DNA of 64,000 bases from Sipunculus nudus (lineage: Eukaryota > Annelida > Sipuncula > Golfingiida > Sipunculidae): NCBI GenBank assembly GCA_026874595.1, contig CM049314.1, positions 9,416,729-9,480,728 of the forward strand, written 5' to 3'. The position numbers were made by a program, and so were the translations under genes. The notes beneath the pieces are model-generated. The model worked only from the letters and a program-made list of their open reading frames with translations. It was not told where the DNA came from and ran no database searches. Positions 12,701 through 24,700 of the stretch are shown here, piece after piece. Position 1 is the stretch's first letter; each line of letters starts with the position of its first letter.

Positions 12701-15700
12701 TTATATAAGGTGGTATGAAGTATATAAAATTTGTGTGGTACTATGGGCACTATTCCCGTAATTATCACATGTTTGTATCCTTGCCAGCTGAAAACATTCC
12801 ACATTATTTGTGGTTATGAATGTGAAATGCTGTTATTCATCTGAATAGGATGACAGTTTCAAACCACTTTTCCCCTGAAGACTGACATTAAGATCAGCTC
12901 ATGCAGTATTAAGATAACAGTACTTACAATTATAGATAGTATCTTAAGAAGATGTACAACTTATATATACAGGAAAATTATCAAAGCACGCTTGCATGTA
13001 CTTTTGCTTGGGTTTTAAATTGGCTGACTTGTATCCTATTGGTTGGTGTGTTAATCATGTGATGTACCTATTAATTCTTGACTGTGTGCTTAATGCTTCC
13101 GTTTTTCCTGTTTGGTCGTTTTGTGTGGTGAGTGATACCTACCTGTAACACTATGTAAGTTGTAGTCGTTTGAATTGTTGATAACCTATTTCACTTGTCT
13201 CTCTCACCTGTGTGACATGTTTAACCTGTAGATGTATTTTTCAGGAAAGCGGCTGCTGCTGTCAAGTTTGATTTTGGAGATTTGTCTGGCTCAGATTCAG
13301 ATTCACTGCCTGCACAGGGTAAGCACAAAGTCTACATCTAGTTACACAATCTTCACGCACTGGTTATACACTACAATCATCTCAGATCTAAATCAGTTTA
13401 ACTGCTGCTTGGCATAGGAGGTTTCTTTGGAGTCTCTACACCAAGGCTGGCACAGGGTTAACAATCAGAACGGTCGGTGTCCAGCTGAAAAATTTTAAAC
13501 ATGCAACACACTCCCTGGTCTTATTACACCCAACACCTGCTTACATTGGTCTGATATTTGGCCCTGTGTCAGAAGAGCTATTATGAGCCCAGGTAGAGCT
13601 GGTGTTTGCATGTTAAAATTTTGGAGATGGAATTACCAAGATATTCCATGCTCTCATTAATCTGATTACAATTATATGTACTGTGCACACCCTGGTGTTC
13701 CTAACCAGAAACAACTTGCCACCAAAAAAAATCTGGGATGACCGCAGTGTATGAGGACTGTGTGAGGAAAGTAGACTACAGGCTGCCATTCTTACATTTT
13801 GTTTTAGTGGTGTGCCAGTAAATTCATTATATCTATGATGGCTATTTCCTTTCATTATCTATTAATTTGGTTGCATTTTGCGTAATCAATCACAAATATT
13901 TTCTTATGCACATGTAAAAAGGTTGTGCCTTGCTGGATAAAAATATTTTAATCCTGTCAGAGATATGAGAGGTGTGACACAAAGTAGTGAACAGCTTTAA
14001 ACTAAACCTGTTGCAGCAAACAAGAGTCACTGACCCATCATGCACTGACATTTTAGTAAGATGTACAAGTTAGACAGCTAGTTTCTTGAGCTGTCAGCAT
14101 GATGTACAATTTAGACTGCTAGTATCTTAACCTTTCAGCATGATATACAAGTTAGACAGCTAGTTTCTTGACCTGTCAGCATGATGTACAAGTTAGACTG
14201 CTAGTATCTTGACCTTTCAGCATGATATACAAGTTGGACTGCTAGTATCTTGACCTTTCAGCATGATGAACAAGTTAGACTGCTAGTATCTTGACCTGTC
14301 AGCATGATATACAAGTTGGACTGCTAGTATCTTGACTTTTCAGCATGATATACAAATTAGACTGCTAGTATCTTGACCTTTCAGCATGATTAACAAGTTA
14401 GACTGCTAGTATCTTGACCTTTCAGCATGATGAACAAGTTAGACTGCTAGTATCTTGACCTGTCAGCATGATATACAAGTTGGACTGCTAGTATCTTGAC
14501 CTTTCAGCATGATATACAAGTTGGACTGCTAGTATCTTGACTTTTCAGCATGATATACAAGTTGGACTGCTAGTATCTTGACCTGTCAGCATGATATACA
14601 AGTTGGACTGCTAGTATCTTGACCTTTCAGCATGATGTACAAGTTGGACTGCTAGTATCTTGACCTTTCGGCATGATATACAAGTTGGACTGCTAGTATC
14701 TTGACCTTTCAGCATGAAATACAAGTTGGACTGCTAGTATCTTGACCTTTCAGCATGATATACAAGTTGGACTGCTAGTATCTTGACCTGTCAGCATGAT
14801 ATACAAGTTGGACTGCTAGTATCTTGACCTTTCAGCATGATATACAAGTTAGACTGCTAGTATCTTGACCTTTCAGCATGATATACAAGTTAGACTGCTA
14901 GTATCTTGACCTTTCAGCATAATGTACAAGTTAGACTGCTAGTATCTTGACCTTTCAGCATGATATACAAGTTGGACTGCTAGTATCTTGAACTTTCAGC
15001 ATGATGTACAAGTTGGACTGCTAGTATCTTGACCTTTCAGCATGATGTACAAGTTGGACTGCTAGTATCTTGACCTTTCAGCATGATGTACAAGTTGGAC
15101 TGCTAGTATCTTGACCTTTCAACATGATATACAAGTTAGACTGCTAGTATCTTGACCTTTCAGCATGATATACAAGTTGGACTGCTAGTATCTTGACCTT
15201 TCAGCATGATATACAAGTTGGACTGCTAGTATCTTGACCTTTCAGCATGATATACAAGTTGGACTGCTAGTATCTTGACCTTTCAGCATGATATACAAGT
15301 TGGACTGCTAGTATCTTGACCTTTCAGCATAATATACAAGTTGGACTGCTAGTATCTTGACCTTTCAGCATGATGTACAAGTTAGACTGCTAGTATCTTG
15401 ACCTTTCAGCATGATATCAAGTTGGACTGCTAGTATCCAGACCTTTCAGCATGATAGGTACAAGTTGGACTGCTAGTATCTTGACCTTTCAGCATGATAT
15501 ACAAGTTAGACTGCTAGTATCTTGACTTTTCAGCATGATATACAAGTTGGACTGCTAGTATCTTGACTTTTCAGCATGATATTCAAGTTGGACTGCTAGT
15601 ATCTTGACCTTTCAGCATGATGTACAAGTTGGACTGCTAGTATCTTGACCTTTCAGCATAATATACAAGTTGGACTGCTAGTATCTTGACATTTCAGCAT

Positions 15701-18700
15701 GATTTACAAGTTGGATTGCTAGTATCTTGACCTTTCAGCATGATATACAAGTTAGACTGCTAGTATCTTGACCTTTCAGCATGATATACAAGTTGGACTG
15801 CTAGTATCTTGACCTTTCGGCATGATATACAAGTTAGACTGCCAGTATCTTGACCTGTCAGCATGATATACAAGTTGGACTGCTAGTTTCTTGACCTGTC
15901 AGCATGATGTACATGTTGGACTGCTAGTATCTTGACCTGTCAGCATGATGTACAAGTTGGACTGCTAGTATCTTGACCTTTCAGCATGATATATACAAGT
16001 TGGACTGCTAGTATCTTGACCTTTCAGCATGATATACAAGTTGGACTGCTAGTATCTTGACCTTTCAGCATGATATACAAGTTAGAATGCTAGTATCTTG
16101 ACCTTTCAGCATGATATACAAGTGGGACTGTTAGTATCTTGACCTTTCAGCATGATATACAAGTTGGACTGCTAGTATCTTGACCTTTCAGCATGATATA
16201 CAAGTTGGACTGCTAGTATCTTGACCTTTCAGCATGATATACAAGTTAGAATGCTAGTATCTTGACCTTTCAGCATGATATACAAGTTGGACTGCTAGTA
16301 TCTTGACCTTTCAGCATGATATACAAGTTGGACTGCTAGTATCTTGACCCTTCAGCATAATATACAAGTTGGACTGCCAGTATCTTGACCTTTCAGCATG
16401 ATATACAAGTTAGACTGCTAGTATCTTGACCTTTCAGCATGATATACAAGTTGGACTGCTAGTATCTTGACCTGTCAGCATGATATACAAGTTGGACTGC
16501 TAGTATCTTGACCTGTCAGCATGATATACAAGTTGGACTGCTAGTATCTTGACCTTTCGGCATGATATACAAGTTGGACTGCTAGTATCTTGACCTTTCA
16601 GCATGATATACAAGTTGGACTGCTAGTATCTTGACCTTTCAGCATAATGTACAAGTTAGACTGCTAGTTTCTTGACCTTTCAGCATGATGTACAAGTTAA
16701 AATATAAACTTTATTTATTTTACATGGATTGTACAACTGGTTAATATAACTAATATGCGGCACTCTCCATGGCTTGGATGTTGGCACTCGGTAGTCGGTA
16801 AGGGTGGAGGAAACCAGAGGACCTGGAGAAAACCACCGACCTTGGACGGGCAACTACAACCCACTCTCATAGCCACACCGGGGATTGAACCTTGTTCACC
16901 AGCAGAGAAGGCCAAGGGTTTTACCACTCAGCTGTCCAGGCTGCTTGTATCTTGACTTTTCAGCATAATGTACAAGTTAGACTGCCAGTATCTTGACCTT
17001 TCAGCATGATATACAAGTTAGACTGCTAGTATCTTGACCTGTCAGCATGATGTACAAGTTAGACTGCTAGTATCTTGACCTGTCAGCATGTTGTACAAGT
17101 TAGACTGCTAGTATCTTGACCTTTCGGCATGAAATACAAGTTAGACTGCTAGTATCTTGACCTGTCAGCATGATGTACAAGTTAGACTGCTAGTATCTTG
17201 ACCTTTCAGCATGAAATACAAGTTAGACTGCTAGTATCTTGACCTTTCAGCATGATATACAAGTTATTGTTGCTAAATAATCACATGGAACACACTTTTA
17301 TGTGATTGTGGCTATGATCACCTAATTTTGTTGGATATAAACATTGTTTTAGGGCTAGTAAATGTTAGATGTTAATTGCTCCTCTGATATTATCCCTCCT
17401 CTAGGCTTGTGTGAATCTGCAAGTCATGTCTATCTACTCTCTATTTTGTTTTAGTTGATGGAGCAGCTGATGAACCAGAGGGGGAGGGAAGCTCGAGAAG
17501 ACCAAGGAGGTAACAGTTAACTTCATTTATATTTCTTGATATAAGAAATTCATTGTTTTACTCAAGTTTTCATAAGCCAAGAGTTGTTGCAAGCATAGGG
17601 TTGAGATATATGGTATTGAGTCCACTACGGAGTCTGCAATATGTCTTTGTTAAAAGTATTCTATGATACTATCATGAAACAGAGGGTTATATATGGTAAA
17701 CTTAATTTAAATTTCACCATTTTTAGTGAACCTGTGAGCTTATGCGATGGCCTCATTTTTGGTTGACCTCTGACCTTTCCTCGCTGCCCAGCGTCCTTTT
17801 GTGCGTCTGTTTCCACACATAAACCCTCATATCTCAGGAACTGTTTGACCGATCAGGCTAAAAATTTAGCACAAATGTAGCCCTTTGATAGCTTTATAAC
17901 ATACACTAAAAATGGTGGCGCCACCTGCAACCACTTATGCACAGCGTCCATCTGTTCATCTGCCTTGGGATAAAATCACTCATATCTCAGCAGTGGTTTG
18001 ATTTATCCACCTGAAATTTAGCAGGTTTATACATCCTGGACAGCTTTCTCGATTTTATGACAGGTGGCGCCACCTACATTCACGTTTACTCAGCAGACAT
18101 CCGAGCTCATATCTCGGGAACCGTTTTGACCGATTTGGCCAAAATTTTGCATATGTATAGATCTCACATAGCTCTTCATCATAGGCAAAACTGTTGGCGC
18201 CACCTGCAACCAGTTATGAAAACCGTCCATCTGTTCATCTGCCTTGGGATAAAATCACTCATATCTAAGCAGTGGTTTGATTTATCCACCTGAAATTTAG
18301 CAGGTTTATACATCCTGGACAGCTTTCTCGATTTTATGACAGGTGGCGCCACCTACATTCACGTTTACTCTGCAGACATCCAAGTTCATATCTCAGGAAC
18401 CGTTTGACCGATTTGGCCAAAATTTTGCATGTGTATAGATCTCACATAGCTCTTCATCATAGGCAAAACTGTTGGCGCCACCTGCAACCACTTATGAAAA
18501 CCGTCCATCTGTTTATCTGCCTTGGGATAAAATCACTTATATCTCAGCAGTGGTTTGACTTATCCAACTGAAATTTTGCAGGTTTATACATCCTGGACAA
18601 TTTTCTCGATTTTATGACAGGTGGCACCACCTACATTCACGTTTACTCTGCAGACATCCATACTAATATGCCACACACCTAGTGGTAGGCCGATCATTGA

Positions 18701-21700
18701 GTGAAAAAACCAGTCGGTTTCCTGCAACTTTCAAGTGCTCGATTATGAAAGGCAACTATGGATTACATCATACTCATGATTGCTTTTACAAGAATGTCTT
18801 TAAATTATAGGCAAAAATTCCTCTTCAGTTTTTTACAACATTCCGCGCTTCATATAATGAGTCTGTGTTCCCAAATATCCTCCGTATATAACGGAGTATG
18901 ACACAGTAGATGAGAGAACGGAGGACTTATTAAACCTCTGTGAACTGGCAGGGAGCTGCAGAATTAGCGGAGAGTTTTCTAACAAGATGTTCATTGCAAA
19001 ATATGGGCGGTATGGCGTAATAATTGCAAATTTTTCAAGATTCTCTTAGAAATAATCTCCTCAACTGATGTCAGGTGCCGCTGCCGCATGAGTAATTATA
19101 TTTTTAGCTCTCAATTACTAATTTTTTAAGTTTTACCAAAAATTATATGGGCCTGTAATTTTTCTGGCAGGCCTGTGAAACCAGTATGCATATTGGCAGT
19201 CATCATCGTTATAAAATGAAAGTCCTGGTAGTGAAGTTAAAATGATACGCGAGAGTATTCATGAGGGCCACCAAGTAGATGTCCTGGAATGTGATTTAAT
19301 TCTTGATTACTATAATTAATTAAAATGAAACTTTGAATAACATATCTTAGTGATAAAAGGAAAATATAAAAAGGCAGAAACTTCTGTTTGTCAGGTAGAA
19401 TTACTAAGACGTGCGGGCTGGGTTAAGAGAGTACAGTTTCACAGATATTTGCACATTTCTTTATATTTGTCTGAACCCATTAATAATCGATCATCGATCG
19501 GTTTGCCCAAACCAATGATCGATTATGAAAAAGGAACCGACTCCCATCACTAAACACACCTCCCTCTATTCCCCATGCCACTTAATCCATGCCTCACTTC
19601 ACCCATCCCACTCTGATTTCTGCGGATACACAGTTGCTGGTTGACTACCCATATTCTAGTTGTAAAATGTCCTAGTCTGAAACTTGCAGGTCCGAAATGT
19701 CCATTTTGCTGAAATCATAATGACTAAGGCAGATATGCAGGATTTAAAAGGATCAATATTAAATTTAAAAAAAAAACCTCCATTCATACTCCCAAACTTT
19801 GCACAGGTTCGCATTAGGCCTGTAGACCTTGTTTGTAAATACATTTTGAGTAATTAATCTCAAGTTAGACTTTACTTCACACCCACAGGGCCACCAAGAG
19901 ACCTGCAAGGTACCTTGAAAGTGATGATGAGAGCCAGAATACTCCAGAACAGCCACCCAGCAAGAGAGGTCAGCTTAAATTGTCATTATTTTAATGAATG
20001 GTCATACCGTGGAACCTGTCTTAAAGACTACCTATCATATAAGACCACCCTTGGGTGAACCAAAAGCAACCATATTGGTTAAAACTGACCTGTCTGATAA
20101 AATTAATTAAAACCACTTTTGGCCAGTCCCATGGGTGGTCTCATAACACAGGTTTCACTGTACATTCTAATAGCCACTTGATACTCCGTAAATCTGTGAA
20201 TGCTTTATCATTTTTAGTTAAATTACAAAAAGGAATTAATCATGCATGTTTTTATGCCCCCGCCACAAAGTGGCCGGGGCATATAGTTTTACCCATTTCC
20301 GTCATTCCAAAATCAAACAGTTGTACAGACTTTTTAGCTCAGCTGACTATAAGTCATCTGAGCTATAGTCGTGGTCCATTGTCCGTCGTCCGTCCGTCTG
20401 TCCGTCCGTCCGTCCGTCTGTCTGTAGATGTGGCACGTTTTGAAACCGTAAGACCTAGGAATCCAAAATTCAGCATAATGTTAGATGTCCCCAAGATCTC
20501 CTACCAAGCCAAAAACTGGGTCTTTGCGACTTCGTTCCTTTGAGAAATTAAGGAAAACCCTTTAATTTTTTATTTAAATCCTATTTTCACACTTCAGGAC
20601 TGCCTAATATCAAAACCACTCATCTGTTTTTCCTCATATTTACCATAAATATTCCTATATATACTTCCTATGTACATGCCAGAAATTAAGTCTGTAAAGT
20701 ATAAATTCTTTAAGTTATGGGCCCAAACATAATGGACTTTGTAAAAAATCAGGAAAAATAATAACTCACTTAAAATGAACAATTTTGAAACTAGAGTCTA
20801 TTTTATCAAGTATATAACTATGTTAATTAAGATTCAATTGTTTACCAAAAATTAGATCTGAATTTTGTAAATTTTTTAAGTTATTAGCATAAAAAAAAAT
20901 CAGTACCTTAAATTTTGCCCAACTTTGACCATGGCACGTTTTTTTCTTGTAAGCACCATTGATTTAATTTTCACAGCATGTAAACATAAATATTTAGTTT
21001 GTCTAAATCTGAAATTTGAAAACAAAAGCTTGAAAATTAAGCTAGTTATTGATTTTTTTTTTCTGTAGTCACTTGTTTTGATTACAGATGCAGGGTCCCA
21101 CTCCAGGTCACTGGAAGTCAGCTATGCCAGGGTTTCTGATTTGTTACAGTCACTGGGGGAGATCCCCTGCTGTGACAGGTGTACAATTATTCTCATATCA
21201 CACCCCCCACCCCCCCCCTACCCCCCCCCCCCCCCCCCCCCCCGGCAAACACAACCCACCAAGTGTTATGCAGTAATTGTTATTGTTTTCACTGTATCTC
21301 CTTAATTGTAATGCTGTTTCCACTCGGATATGCAAAAACTTTCCTTGAAAAAATAATTCAAGGTGTAATCCAGAAGATGCAATGTTGTGTAATGTGGCAT
21401 TTTTAAAGAAATAAATTTTCTTTTGAATGATTTTAACAAATATAAATGAACCCGTCAGTATGCTTAAATTATTATAAAATATGAAGTACATTATGGATAA
21501 ATAAAGACACAATTAAAAATTGTGAAACCTAAATCAAGTATTATTTTTAGATATCTATTGTTTTGCAGATTTAAAAGATATATTTTTGTGGTAAAAAATA
21601 AATCAACATTTGTATGCATGATGTGGTGTTATCTGACAAGATTGAGATTTATGATGATGCAATTGAAAATTTTGAATCAACTTTTATATTCAGATATATA

Positions 21701-24700
21701 TGTTAAATTGGAAATGTATAGAAATATAAACTTAAATTAGAAAATAATTGATGTGATAAAAAAATCAGGATTTAATACAAACATTTGTTCATTATTTTCC
21801 TGCCTCAGCAGAATTTGAGATCAGGCTTTGTTTGCCCTGTTTTAGGTTGTTAATTAGCTATATTTCAACTGTATACATTTCATAAAATATACATATATAT
21901 TTAATAATATATATTATACAAAAAATAGATGCAATTGAACAAATGTGTAAACTACTGAAATGTCAACAGTTAATCGAAAAACCAACTAATGATCATGGTA
22001 ATAGTACAGATCATTTGTTCACAAACTGCTCACATGCTTTAGTTTCAACATTAGGAAACACATGGTCAGGTCACAAAATATTTTTTGGAACAATTTCTTG
22101 CTCATCAATACAAACCAATCATATAAACCAACCATGGCCTTTATAACCTCTTCCTCTTACACTTTATCTCCATTAGATATTATTTTAGATTTTTACCTTC
22201 AAGGTTAACGTCAGCTGAGCACAGTGACCCATAGGTCCCTTGTTTTCGCAATGCCTGCATATATTGGCCTGATTTTTGGTGTGTGGGCAGATAATGACCA
22301 GTTACAGATCGAGTTCGTGTTTCGTCCCGGTTGACCTACTTTTGACCGTTTTACGGCTCCTAAACTTAGAAAATTTCATGAAAAATAGAAATTTTCATGA
22401 CAAATACACATGTACGGACTTTTTTTCGCAATGCCTGCAGATATTGGCCTGATTTTTGGTGTGTGGGCAGATAATGACCAGTTACAGATTAAGTTTGCGT
22501 TTCGTCCCGGTTGACCTTTTTTTGACCGTTTTACGGCTCCCAAACTTAGAAAATTTCATGAAAAATAGAAATTTTCATGACAAATACACATGTACAGACT
22601 TTTTTTCGCAATGCCTGCAGATATTGGCCTGATTTTTGGTGTGTTGGCAGATAATGACCAGTTACAGATCGAGTGTGCGTTTCGTCCCGGTTGACCTACA
22701 TTTGACCGTTTTACGGCTCCTAAACTTAGAAAAATTCATGAAAAATAGAAATTTTCATGACAAATACACATGTACTGCCGGTTTTTGCCCTCAGCTCATA
22801 GGCTGATGGGCTATTGTCGTCACCCAAGCTGTCCGTCTGTCCATCTGTCTGTCCGGTGTCTGTCAGTCCGTCCGTCCGTTCCGCGTCTGTTAACTTTTAC
22901 CTTGTGAGTGGGATATCTCTAAAAGGATTCACTGTTGGAATTTTATTTCATCAGTGAAGATGTATATCGATAAAATCTGGGTCAAGTTCGAAGATGGGTG
23001 ACCTTGACCCATTTTTCTACATTTTAGAGCTGATTATAGAAAAACACTCAGAAGTTTATATCTCAGGAACCAATGTGTGGATTTTCACAAAACTTACTAT
23101 GATCATTGGGACTGATGGTCTGTATGTGCTGCACAATTTTGGTGGCGCCACCTGCAATTTCTGATTTTTTAATGAAATTTTATCGGATTTTTTCAATTTT
23201 GGCCTTTTGTGCAGGATATCTCCAAAGGTATTCAACACAGGAACTTCATTTCTTTAGTGCTATTGCATTATATTTACAAAATCTTGGTCAAGTTCAAAGA
23301 TGGGTGATCTTGACCTACTTTTCAAGGTCACAGAGCTTAGTATAGAAAAAAACTTAGGAGCTTATTTCTCAGGAAGCATTTGGTGGATTGTTATGAAACA
23401 TGGTATATACCTCTCCAATTTAAATTTATAAATGATTATCAACTTTTGCTAATATTCTAGTTTCGCAATACAATGCTTACAGATACTGGCCTAATGTTTG
23501 GTCTGTGGGCGCATAATGACCACTTACAGATCGAGTTCGCGTTTCATCCCAGTTAACCTATTTTTCACCATATGACAGATCCTGAACATAGAAAATTTCA
23601 TGAAAGACACAAATTTTCATGATACTGGCCTGATTTTTGGTGTGTTGCTTGATAATGACCCTTTACAGTTCGAGTTTGCATTTTGCCCTTGTTGACCTAC
23701 TTTTGACCATACAACACTTCCTGAACTTAAAAAATTTTACAAAATTTAACAAATGTTTCTAATTTGCCCCAGGCGGGGGCATTCGTGTTGTTCCGACACA
23801 TCTAGTTTAATGAAGGAAAGGCAATGTCAGCAGAATAGGGTCTATTTTTGTGTTAATTCAAGTTGTAAAGTGTGGGTCACCATAGTTACCATTATAACAT
23901 CACAGTTAAAACATCATATTTAAGACTGCTCTCAGATTTAAATCTTATACAATGAGGTTACTGTAGATGCAATATGTGCTCCAAGACTGAAGTCTAATAA
24001 AATAAGGTTACTACAGATCCCATATCTGTTCTTTATCTTCAGGTCGGGGCAGAGGTCGGGGCAGAGGTCGTGGGAGAGGAGGGTCAAGCATAAGGGGGAG
24101 AGGACAGAAACAGTCCACAAGAGCTGTCACTCCAGACCCACAGGTACACCAGACTGCTTTAACAAGTGGTGAATTAGCCATCATCCAGTCAACAGAGGCA
24201 CTCCCAGCTGATAATCAGATGATAAAGGTTCTGGCAGGAAATAGCCATTCAGGATGTAGCAGTTTAGCAAATGACCAGTCAACTAGTGGTGTACCAACCA
24301 TTAACCTGTTAGCTGATGACATTCCAGCCAATGAGAAGTCTGGAAATATGGCAACAGGAAATGGCCAGTCAGAAGATGAGAAATTAACAGGCAACCAATC
24401 AGGACAGTCAGCTAAGTCAGATGCAAATTTAGAGCCATTAGCCCAACCATTACTGGCTGCTACAACCCAGGCTGTAACGCTGGATGATAACACCTTGGTT
24501 GTGACCAACAATGCAGAAAAGAACCAGAGTGCCATAATAGTGAGTGAAAAGACTGAGTCAGTTCCTATTTCAGTTAATTGTGATAAGAATGTGATAATCT
24601 CTTCAGCCGCTGTGCCATACATCTCTCAAGTCACCATCCAGTCAGCAGGTACAACTGAACCTCCATTTGGTCCAGTATCTACCCAATCAGACCAGGTCAA

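Larger units (their letters stand above)
12078..13244. other. Intron 7
   Basis: Starts with a tandem array (12135-12510), then a tRNA-like SINE head on the minus strand (12523-12598), then AT-rich sequence with nothing recognised. Confidence 0.6.
17510..19888. other. Intron 9, mostly family A sequence
   Basis: Contains a 5'-truncated family A element split by a hAT-like MITE. Only short unique stretches remain at the ends. Confidence 0.6.
20254..23805 (+). mobile_element. Family C (HINE/pearl-like), with family B nested
   Basis: Starts ATGCCCCCGCCAC hairpin after TTT and ends GGCGGGGGCAT, a GTGTTGTTCCGACAC hairpin and CTAG (23802-23805). Core: three units of about 180 bp containing GCAATGCCTGCAGATATTGG (22243-22775), then a different segment with GGTGGCGCCACC near 23140. 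Family B is inserted at 20336-22242 inside the T run before the first core unit. Fills most of intron 10 (19969-24042). Confidence 0.75.

Noticed and set aside
14055-17266. CRISPR-like array
   Set aside because: Repeats are head-to-tail with no unique spacers and the genome is animal; this is a minisatellite.
20055-20543. 162-residue plus-strand frame
   Set aside because: Runs from unique intron into the family C start and then the family B TCCG repeats; the frame crosses two element borders and cannot be a gene.
21198-21512. 104-residue minus-strand frame with a glycine run
   Set aside because: The glycines are the complement of the poly-C tract in family B.
24215-24622. 135-residue antisense reading frame
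   Set aside because: Lies exactly opposite HLTF exon 11, whose sense frame has phase-correct splice sites; it is a shadow.
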